In this document: positions 46,217-52,859 of the stretch, in pieces
How the letters are laid out: each line of letters opens with the position of its first letter
Numbering within the stretch: position 1 is the stretch's first letter
NCBI GenBank assembly: GCA_031272035.1
Contig: JAISUO010000003.1
Location: forward strand, 1 to 52,859
Direction of reading: 5' to 3'
Source of the DNA: Synergistaceae bacterium
GTDB lineage: Bacteria > Synergistota > Synergistia > Synergistales > Aminobacteriaceae
DNA: 52,859 nucleotides
Translations under genes and position numbers: made by a program
Notes under the pieces: generated by a model
Databases searched by the model: none
What the model saw: the letters and a program-made list of their open reading frames with translations, nothing else
What the model was told of the DNA's origin: nothing

Positions 46217-47413
46217 ATGATAAAAGCACTGACAGCGCACACCGGCGAAATCGACAACACAGAGGCCGCACTGGCGGAAATCATGGAGCAGCTGGACCTG
46301 AAAAACAACCTGCTGAAAAATTCCATCGGATTGATCACCTGCTATTCCGAATTTATCGATACGGGGATCGTGAAGGCTCTAACCTCCGCCCTCCCCTTCG
46401 AGACGGTGGGAACCACCACCCTGGGGAACCTGGTGCCGGGCTCTCTGGACACGCTCTCTCTGACGATCATGGTGCTGACCAGCGACGACGTATCCTTCTC
46501 CGTTGGGCTCACGGACTCCATCACCTCGGACTCCCCTGAGGACGAGGCCCTTTGCGCGGCGGCTTACGAAAAAGCGGCGGCCAAACTTCCGGACTTCCCG
46601 GAGAAAAAACCCCTTCTTATCCTGAGCTTTGCCCCGCTGCTCATGAACGTCAGCGGGGATTTCTACGTGACCGCCTTCGACAGGGTTTCCGGCGGCATCC
46701 CCAGTTTCGGCCCCGTGGCGGTGGACCACACCTCGGACTACCACACGGCGCAGATCCTCTGCAACGGGGAAAGCTACGCCGATCGCTGCGCTTTCGTTCT
46801 TTTGTCCGGCGAAGTCGTTCCTCATTTTTTCATCGCTTCCATCTCGTCGGATAAATTCTTTCAGGACAAAGGTCTGGTGACCGACGCCCAGGGCTGTCTC
46901 CTGAAAACGGTGAACGACGTTCCCGTCGTGGACTACCTGAAAAGCCTCGGCCTTCCCCAAAATGAGGACGGAACCCTCAGCGCCATCAACATCTTCCCCT
47001 TCGTCGTCGACTACAACGACGGAACCCGACCGGTGGTTCGGGCGATCTTCGCTCTGACGCCGGAGGGCTGCGTGGTCTGCGGCGGCAACATCCCCACAGG
47101 GACAACCCTGTACGTCAGCGCCTTCGATTCCGCGGAGGTTCTTTCCACCACCGAAGAGGCCCTCCGTCAGGCCCTCGCTCAGAGAAAATTCGACTGCATG
47201 ATCCTTTATTCCTGCGTGGGGCGTTATTTCGCCATGGACTACAATCCCCTGGGAGAAATGGAAAGCGTCCAGAAACTGATTCCCGAGGGGCTTCCGTACC
47301 AGTTCACCTACTCCGGAGGCGAGCTCTGCCCCGTCCACGCTCAGGGAACACAATCTCTGACCAACAGAAACCACAACGACAGCCTGATTATTTGCGCCCT
47401 TTCGTCGAAATAA
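46217..47413 (+). CDS. FIST domain sensor protein (second copy)
   Basis: This 398-residue soluble protein is a paralogue of the FIST protein at 23059-24228. It shares the same leader helix (DNTEAALAEIMEQLDLK), CYSEFIDTGIVKALTSALPFETVGTTT, LTSDDVSF, GGIPSFGPVAVD, DGTRPVVRAIFALTPEG and the C-terminal YSGGELCPV. Both FIST_N (~35-230) and FIST_C (~235-398) are complete. GAGGAGAG precedes the ATG. It lies 85 bases after the GH57 gene and 23 bases before a hybrid kinase gene, again a FIST-kinase pair. The ligand is unknown; the neighbours here are glycogen genes rather than an amino acid transporter. Confidence 0.85.
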   Translation: MIKALTAHTGEIDNTEAALAEIMEQLDLKNNLLKNSIGLITCYSEFIDTGIVKALTSALPFETVGTTTLGNLVPGSLDTLSLTIMVLTSDDVSFSVGLTDSITSDSPEDEALCAAAYEKAAAKLPDFPEKKPLLILSFAPLLMNVSGDFYVTAFDRVSGGIPSFGPVAVDHTSDYHTAQILCNGESYADRCAFVLLSGEVVPHFFIASISSDKFFQDKGLVTDAQGCLLKTVNDVPVVDYLKSLGLPQNEDGTLSAINIFPFVVDYNDGTRPVVRAIFALTPEGCVVCGGNIPTGTTLYVSAFDSAEVLSTTEEALRQALAQRKFDCMILYSCVGRYFAMDYNPLGEMESVQKLIPEGLPYQFTYSGGELCPVHAQGTQSLTNRNHNDSLIICALSSK

Positions 47414-47436
47414 AATCCGGAAAAGGACTGCAGGAA

Positions 47437-49215
47437 ATGACATCGCCCGATGAAGATTTCGAAGCCTTAAGGCTGGAAAACAGACAACTCTACATGGAAA
47501 ACAGAAAGCTGCTCCGCGAACTGGAGTCCGAGCGCGCTCTGAACCGGAGAAACCGGATAAACGCGGAGGCCAGAGCCAATCTGACCCAGATCATTTCAGC
47601 CGAAAAATCCCGCCTGGAACGCTACATGAACCTGCTTCTGGCCAACTGTCCCGATGTTATCCTGCTGTTCGACCAGGAAAAACGTCTCATCTTCGCCAGC
47701 GAGTCCTACCTGCGGCTTCGGGAACTGCCCGCTTTTGGCCTGATTCGGGGAAAGACCAGCGAAGAACTCCTGTCGCCTCTCTTTACGGAAGAAAGCTGGC
47801 CCCATATCGACGCTCTGTTCAAAACGGCCGTGGAAGGACAAAACTCCGGCGCCCCTCAGGAGTTTACCGAAAAAATCGATTTTGGAAAAAAAGGAGACTT
47901 TCGTTATTACATCATCAGCGTAACCCCCATGCTGGAGGGCGGAAAAACGGAGGGGATCATGGCGCTTTTCTGCGACACCACCGAAATCATCCTGGCGAAG
48001 GACGAGGCGGAACGGGCCCGAGCCATCGCGGAGCAGTCCACACGGGCAAAATCGGACTTTCTCGCGAACATGAGCCACGAGATGCGCACTCCGATGAACG
48101 CCATCATCGGCATGACCACCATAGCCCAGTCTTCCGAAAGTCCTGAAAAAAAGGACTACTGCCTGAATAAAATCGAAGAAGCCTCCAGTCACCTGCTGGG
48201 AGTCATCAACGACGTTCTGGACATGTCGAAAATCGAGGCGGGCAAGTTCGACCTCTCCCCCGCGGAGTTCAGCTTCGAGAAACTGCTTCAGAAGGTGACC
48301 GGCGTCATGAACTTCCGCATCGATGAAAAACGGCAGAAGTTCACCCTGAGCGTCGACGAAAAGCTTCCGGATACGCTGATTGGGGACGACCAGAGGATCG
48401 CGCAGGTGATAACGAACCTGCTCTCCAACGCCACCAAGTTCACGCCTGAAGGAGGTTCCATACATCTGGACGCGCAGCTTCTGGAGGAGAGAGACGAAAC
48501 CTGCCTCCTGCAGATTGCGGTATCCGACACGGGGATCGGCATCAGCGAAGAGCAGCAGAACCGGCTTTTCACCTCCTTTCAGCAGGCCGACACCAGCACC
48601 TCCCGAAAATTCGGCGGCACGGGGCTCGGACTGGCCATATCGAAGCGCATCGTCGAGATGATGGGCGGCAGAATCTGGATCTCGTCTCAGCCGGGCAAAG
48701 GGGCCACCTTCACCTTCACGGTGGAGGTCAAAAACGGAGAGAAGAAACGCGATTCACCCCTGCAGCCTCGCGCCAAAAATTTCGAAACGACTCCGCCTGG
48801 GGAAAAACCGGACGAAAAGAGAGATTCTTTCGAAGGTTTCCGTATTCTCCTGGTGGAAGATGTGGAAATCAATCGGGAGATCGTCCTGTCGCTTCTGGAG
48901 CCGACTTTGCTGACGATCGACTGCGCGGAGAACGGTGTGGAGGCGGTTGAGCTTTTCAAAGAGAACCCGGACCGGTACGACATGATCTTCATGGACGTGC
49001 AAATGCCTCAAATGGACGGCTACGAAGCCACGCGACGCATTCGCGCTCTCGACGTTCCCGCCGCAGGGCGAATCCCCATCGTGGCCATGACGGCCAACGT
49101 TTTTCGGGAAGACGTGGAAAAATGTCTGGCGGCAGGAATGGACAGCCACATGGGCAAACCCGTCGACTTCAATGAAATGTTGAACAAACTGCGCCAGTAC
49201 CTCCCCCACAGGTGA
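47437..49215 (+). CDS. Cytosolic hybrid histidine kinase with one receiver domain (FIST-linked, second copy)
   Basis: The 592-residue protein has no membrane segment. Domain order: coiled coil (~5-65), PAS (~60-183), HisKA with H214 in ANMSHEMRTPMN, HATPase with N box (~318-334) and GGTGLGLAIS (393-402), a charged linker (~432-465) and one receiver (E474/D475, phosphorylated D520, GKP near the end). It is clearly paralogous to the 20747-22975 kinase, most strongly in the kinase core and the last receiver, but lacks the first receiver. ATG at 47437 is chosen because GGA lies nine bases upstream and it gives a 23-base gap from the FIST stop; an in-frame ATG at 47392 overlaps the FIST gene. No DNA-binding output is present. 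Confidence 0.92.
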   Translation: MTSPDEDFEALRLENRQLYMENRKLLRELESERALNRRNRINAEARANLTQIISAEKSRLERYMNLLLANCPDVILLFDQEKRLIFASESYLRLRELPAFGLIRGKTSEELLSPLFTEESWPHIDALFKTAVEGQNSGAPQEFTEKIDFGKKGDFRYYIISVTPMLEGGKTEGIMALFCDTTEIILAKDEAERARAIAEQSTRAKSDFLANMSHEMRTPMNAIIGMTTIAQSSESPEKKDYCLNKIEEASSHLLGVINDVLDMSKIEAGKFDLSPAEFSFEKLLQKVTGVMNFRIDEKRQKFTLSVDEKLPDTLIGDDQRIAQVITNLLSNATKFTPEGGSIHLDAQLLEERDETCLLQIAVSDTGIGISEEQQNRLFTSFQQADTSTSRKFGGTGLGLAISKRIVEMMGGRIWISSQPGKGATFTFTVEVKNGEKKRDSPLQPRAKNFETTPPGEKPDEKRDSFEGFRILLVEDVEINREIVLSLLEPTLLTIDCAENGVEAVELFKENPDRYDMIFMDVQMPQMDGYEATRRIRALDVPAAGRIPIVAMTANVFREDVEKCLAAGMDSHMGKPVDFNEMLNKLRQYLPHR

Positions 49216-49379
49216 AAAAACAGGCGGACACGTTTCAGATTTTTACTGCTCCATAAATACTCTCATTTTTGTCTGAGCTTCGACGTCCGTTTTGACAATG
49301 CTCAAGTCCAACAAATCGAGCGATAGTCGGTCAAAAATATTTATCTGCAGGCGTTCAGCAGCTTTTCTGCCCGCGCGGA

Positions 49380-50066
49380 CTACTTCATCATCTTTACCCG
49401 GGCGTTGCGGTCTTTGATCTGGCGGAGGAGCGTCAGGCAGATGGACGGGACCTCCTCCAACCCGTCGTCCCTGGAGACGGCCTGCTCCAGCCGGATCACG
49501 CCCTCTTTGACGGCGTCGTCGCAGGGTTGCAAACTCGCGTGGCTCATGGGGTCGCTGTAGCGCAGGGCATCGATCACCGGCTGGATGTTCCCGGCCATGC
49601 CGGGCGCTTTATCCAGAGCGGCCGCCACGTCCGCCCGCAGGGACGCCAGCTCCCAGGTTTTCCCACGCACTTCGCTCCCCTGTTGCCCTATGGCATCCCT
49701 GACGCCCTTCAGGAGAATCAGCCGGATCGCGAAAAATGCCCATATGAGCGCGTGCCCGATGAAGAACCAGACCGGCGGCAGCCGGAAAATTCCCAGCTGC
49801 TCCAGCAGGACGAACACGGCGGAAAACGCGAGCTCGATCGTCAGGTATTGCCCCGCTGCCGTCGGAATCGCCGCCGCCCAGGGATAAGTTTTCAGATTGT
49901 CCAAAAGGTACACGCCGCTCCACCAGAAGCCCGCGAGGCCCAACAGGGCGAACCCGTAAGCGGTCAGGTACAGCGGGGTGATTTCTCTCAGAACCAGAAA
50001 AGGCAGACTCAGGACCGCCGCGAGAACCAGCGCGATCAGGGTGATTCGTGTTTTATGACCGTTCAT
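49380..50066 (-). CDS. Four-helix membrane protein, last gene of the TIR-SPFH unit
   Basis: The 228-residue protein has four hydrophobic segments in its first ~125 residues (about 8-25, 30-50, 70-90, 95-120) and a soluble, mostly helical C-terminal half with acidic and Leu-rich segments. I recognise no family. AAGGAG precedes the ATG at 50066; an in-frame ATG at 50093 would overlap the SPFH gene and lacks a ribosome binding site. It begins 13 bases after the SPFH stop, so it is probably co-transcribed with the SPFH and TIR genes and may be their membrane partner (inference). Confidence 0.75.
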   Translation of the reverse strand: MNGHKTRITLIALVLAAVLSLPFLVLREITPLYLTAYGFALLGLAGFWWSGVYLLDNLKTYPWAAAIPTAAGQYLTIELAFSAVFVLLEQLGIFRLPPVWFFIGHALIWAFFAIRLILLKGVRDAIGQQGSEVRGKTWELASLRADVAAALDKAPGMAGNIQPVIDALRYSDPMSHASLQPCDDAVKEGVIRLEQAVSRDDGLEEVPSICLTLLRQIKDRNARVKMMK

Positions 50067-50079
50067 TTCACAATCTCCT

Positions 50080-51210
50080 TTATTCGGCGTCACTCTGGCT
50101 CATCTTATGTCCGCATTCAAGGCAGAACTTGCCCTTCGGCGTCTTCGCGCCGCAGACGGGGCAGATGGTTTCCTCCCGCGTCTGCGGCGCTGGCTGAGAG
50201 GGCGCGGCTTGGGAAGGCGCAGCCTCCGGCGTCCGCAGGACGTTTTGCATCATGCCGCCCACAGACGCGCCTACGGCCCCGCCCACGCCGGTCACCATTC
50301 CCAGGCCGACGCCCAGGTTGCTCATCTGTCCCACGGCCTGGTTGGACGCCACCTTCTCCGCAACGTCGAAGCCCCGCTCGTCCTGATAGCTGTACCCTTC
50401 CAGGGCGCGTTTCTGAGCGATGGCCTGAGCCTCGATCACAAGGCGTCGGGCCTGTGTCTCCTGTTCTATGACTCCCACCTGCTGGCGCAGCTTCGCCTCC
50501 GTCACGTCCGCGTACTGGCGGAAGTGCAGCTCCCTGAATTTTTGATACGCCCTGTCCTCCTCCGGCCTGACGAACCCGGCTATGAAAAACTTCTCCAGCT
50601 TCACTCCGTAGTCCAGAAAATCAGCCCCCAGTTCCTCGTGGAGCGTCTCGGACATTTGGGTCATGTGCCCGTCGATTTCGAAGATGCTGATTTTTTCGGC
50701 CTTGATGACCTGGACCAGGCGCGTCTTGATTCTGGCGTTCAGGAACATCCGGAACTTCCCCGTCAGCATGTCCCGCGTCAGGGTTTTCTCCGTGCCCACC
50801 ACCTTGACCAGCAGCTTGCGGGAGTCCTCCACGGACAGGCTCATCTCGCCCCGGGCCCCGATTTGAATCGGGAAGCCGTATGTGGGCTCCACGTACTCCA
50901 CTCTGGAGTCCGTGCCCCATTTGATCTCCATCTGCTCCGTCCTGTTGACGAAGTACACCTCGCAGTGAAACGGCGTCTGGTCCCCCGTGGGGCGGTTGAA
51001 ATACTTATCCACGAGCGGCAGGTTCTGGGTTTCCAGGGTGTAGCGGCCGGGGCCGAACAGGTCCAGGGCCTGCCCGTTCATGAAGAAGACCGCCTCCTGG
51101 CTTTCGTGGACGATGAGCTGTGCGCCGGTGTTGAAGTCCTCGATCGGGTGTTTCCAGACGAAGGTCGTGTCGTCCCCCTCGTATTTGATGACGTCGGCTA
51201 ATTTATCCAA
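50080..51210 (-). CDS. SPFH/Band-7-like protein with C-terminal zinc ribbon
   Basis: The 376-residue protein contains an SPFH-type domain (~20-230; 'virion core protein'-like branch), then a coiled-coil helix rich in Ala, Glu and Gln (~230-275), a Gly-rich segment (~290-315), a Pro/Gln linker and a zinc ribbon CPVCG...CLECG (C350, C353, C363, C366). No clear N-terminal membrane segment is present, so membrane association would be peripheral. SPFH proteins form oligomeric scaffolds. The gene begins 15 bases after the TIR gene stop; GGAGGAG precedes the ATG. The tight linkage implies a joint role in one response. Confidence 0.85.
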   Translation of the reverse strand: MDKLADVIKYEGDDTTFVWKHPIEDFNTGAQLIVHESQEAVFFMNGQALDLFGPGRYTLETQNLPLVDKYFNRPTGDQTPFHCEVYFVNRTEQMEIKWGTDSRVEYVEPTYGFPIQIGARGEMSLSVEDSRKLLVKVVGTEKTLTRDMLTGKFRMFLNARIKTRLVQVIKAEKISIFEIDGHMTQMSETLHEELGADFLDYGVKLEKFFIAGFVRPEEDRAYQKFRELHFRQYADVTEAKLRQQVGVIEQETQARRLVIEAQAIAQKRALEGYSYQDERGFDVAEKVASNQAVGQMSNLGVGLGMVTGVGGAVGASVGGMMQNVLRTPEAAPSQAAPSQPAPQTREETICPVCGAKTPKGKFCLECGHKMSQSDAE

Positions 51211-51225
51211 TTGAACTCCTCCTGC

Positions 51226-52859
51226 TCACTCAATATCGTCCTGTTTCATCTGTTCTTCCGGTTTCGAGTCAGTTCCCGATTTTTTACTCGGGACAAAAAA
51301 TATGTTGATCAAAGCGATAGACCAACTAAAAATAAGAGCGCCAACAGCCCAGGCAGGGTAACCCACGAACCGTAAGATAAAAAAGAAGATCGGGCCAAGA
51401 ATCAACCAAACACATATCCCATATTTGTGCAGTCTTTTTGCATCCAGTTGTTTTAATTCTGTTATAACGGAAGACATATATTCTTCGTACTCTTTCTGAA
51501 GACCGATCTCAGTTTTCCTGTCCATCTGTTCCAATTGAAGTCTGTATTCTTCGATCTTTTCGCGTATTTCCCTCGGATAAGCAGCGTAGATTGTTTTATT
51601 GGATTCATCGGCGAAGCGCAGAGCCCTCTGGTAATTCGGATCCGCGTCCGGGAAGTCGAAATCCTTCATCGCCTCATTAAAGCCCCACATCATGGGAATG
51701 TAACTATTGTCGAAATATATTAATTTCCATTTCTCTTGTTCAGTTAGTGTAGTGCTCTTCTGTAATGCTTTAACGTCTGCCTGGCTCGCCTCATCCAGCG
51801 TCAGGGAAACGATTTTACAGGCGCTGTCTGGCGCTTGCTCCAGCAAAAACGTGACTTTCTCCATGAAGCGTACCCACTCGTCTGTGACGATGTCGTACTG
51901 GCACTGATGCTTCGCCTGGTATTTCCCCATGTAGGCCGCCGCGCATTGGGGGTCGATGTCCAGCACGCGCTCGAAATAATTATCGGCCCTCGCGAATTCG
52001 CCGTCTTCGAGAAAAATATAAGCGCGCTCCAGCAGAGGCTTGACGTCCGGTCTGGCCGCTGTCGCCGCCGCTTGAGGCGCGGTCTCCGGCTGAGATTTAT
52101 CCGCGCTCAAAACCTTCTGTATACCTCGGATCAGGTCCTGCACGAAACCGATTTTGCTCATGTCCTGGGCTTGGAGGTGAGACAGCTCATCGGGCAGGTC
52201 ATACGGGTCCATGTCCTGATAGCAGGGGATGAGCAGGCGGCTCCTGTCCTTTTTCATCAGGGCCAGATAACGGCTCCACTCGTTCTTCACCCATACGGCG
52301 CTGAAGCGCGCCGGGCTGGTTCCGATCACGATCATCACACGGGCGCTGTTGAGAGCGCTGAAGATATACGGTTCATACTCGCTCCCCAGCTTGTCCTCAA
52401 GGGTGATGCGGGAGAAAAAGACCTTGTACCCGGCCTGCGTGAGCCGGTAATAAACGTCCTGGGCGATGACGCTGTCTTTCGTGCGGTCTCCGTTGTCCTC
52501 GGCTTCCTTGTAACAGATGAACACGTCGAAGGGCTCTTCTTTCCGCGAGATGGCGAGGATGCCCTTCTGAATTTCGGAGATGGTTTTCGCCTCCTCCTCG
52601 TAGAGGCTCCGGCTGTAGCCGTCGGGGGCGTGCTCCAGCGCCGCAAGGCAGTCCGGGTGGTCGAGGATGGATTCATATTGGACTCTGTGGCAGGTGGGGA
52701 CGCGCCTGTGGGTCGCAGGGTCCTCCACGTACTCGATGCCAAAGCGGCATAACACAGCGCCCCAATGGGCCTCGGCGTTGGAGTTGTCCTCGTCGAGGAT
52801 GCTTTCGTAGGCCGCCAGGGCCCTGTCGAACTCGTTCTGCCTGCGGAAATGGTTGGCGC
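51226..52859 (-). CDS. TIR domain protein with TPR-like region and C-terminal membrane hairpin (5' partial)
   Basis: The frame is open to the window edge, so the N-terminus is missing; about 543 residues are visible. The first ~100 are helical with NEFDRALAAYESIL, a tetratricopeptide-like motif, and VLCRFGIEYVEDP. A TIR domain follows: FDVFICYKEAEDNGDRT, RITLEDKLGSEYEPYIF and SAVWVKNEWSRYLAL, whose Glu sits at the position of the catalytic Glu of TIR NADases. Another TPR-like stretch, a coiled coil and two adjacent hydrophobic segments with a polar tail end the protein. TIR proteins of this layout are known mainly from Clostridia-type anaerobes. The C-terminal third is more AT-rich than the neighbouring genes, a hint of transfer. 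The SPFH gene starts 15 bases downstream. Confidence 0.88.
   Translation of the reverse strand, partial: ANHFRRQNEFDRALAAYESILDEDNSNAEAHWGAVLCRFGIEYVEDPATHRRVPTCHRVQYESILDHPDCLAALEHAPDGYSRSLYEEEAKTISEIQKGILAISRKEEPFDVFICYKEAEDNGDRTKDSVIAQDVYYRLTQAGYKVFFSRITLEDKLGSEYEPYIFSALNSARVMIVIGTSPARFSAVWVKNEWSRYLALMKKDRSRLLIPCYQDMDPYDLPDELSHLQAQDMSKIGFVQDLIRGIQKVLSADKSQPETAPQAAATAARPDVKPLLERAYIFLEDGEFARADNYFERVLDIDPQCAAAYMGKYQAKHQCQYDIVTDEWVRFMEKVTFLLEQAPDSACKIVSLTLDEASQADVKALQKSTTLTEQEKWKLIYFDNSYIPMMWGFNEAMKDFDFPDADPNYQRALRFADESNKTIYAAYPREIREKIEEYRLQLEQMDRKTEIGLQKEYEEYMSSVITELKQLDAKRLHKYGICVWLILGPIFFFILRFVGYPAWAVGALIFSWSIALINIFFVPSKKSGTDSKPEEQMKQDDIE

Overview
The window looks like chromosomal DNA of an anaerobic, amino-acid-using bacterium of the phylum Synergistota. 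The strongest lineage evidence is two surface proteins (1-1269 and 9588-11279) that end in a Gly-rich/Cys motif, a hydrophobic segment and a basic tail, the layout of the Synerg-CTERM sorting signal. A single-chain pyruvate:ferredoxin oxidoreductase, a branched-chain amino acid ABC transporter and a complete riboswitch-controlled glycine cleavage operon fit a fermenter of amino acids. The DNA is GC-rich, so most genes cast long open antisense frames; these are left out. I saw no rRNA, tRNA, CRISPR array, insertion sequence or prophage.

Left third (1-20.7 kb): the 3' end of a repeat-rich Synerg-CTERM protein; an IclR regulator; a DEAD-box helicase with a DEGD motif II and a DbpA-type C-terminus; an unknown secreted protein; a two-gene unit of a small membrane protein and a CPBP (Rce1-like) glutamic intramembrane protease; a secreted parvulin foldase; an AAA ATPase fused to a degenerate nuclease-like domain; a second Synerg-CTERM protein; a membrane metallophosphoesterase; nifJ behind a structured leader; a DUF2993-DUF4153 pair; and purH.

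Middle (20.7-41.6 kb): a FIST sensor and a hybrid histidine kinase lie divergent from a five-gene liv transporter operon. The operon has a TTGACA promoter, a palindrome at its predicted start site and a strong hairpin after the binding-protein gene. Next comes the minus-strand operon gcvT-gcvH-gcvPA-gcvPB-lpd-lplA behind a glycine riboswitch, then a short-chain dehydrogenase, polA without a recognisable proofreading site, and gltX.

Right part (41.6-52.9 kb): glycogen branching enzyme and a GH57/DUF3536 protein, then a second FIST plus hybrid-kinase pair paralogous to the first. The window ends in a minus-strand unit of a TIR-domain protein (cut by the window edge), an SPFH/zinc-ribbon protein and a four-helix membrane protein. 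This may be a signalling, membrane-stress or defence module.

The best candidates for little-described biology are (1) the duplicated FIST/hybrid-kinase module, one copy beside amino acid uptake and one beside glycogen genes; (2) the Synerg-CTERM substrates with a nearby CPBP protease and its small membrane partner; (3) the TIR-SPFH-membrane unit; and (4) the nifJ leader RNA, whose two foldings could hide or free the ribosome binding site.
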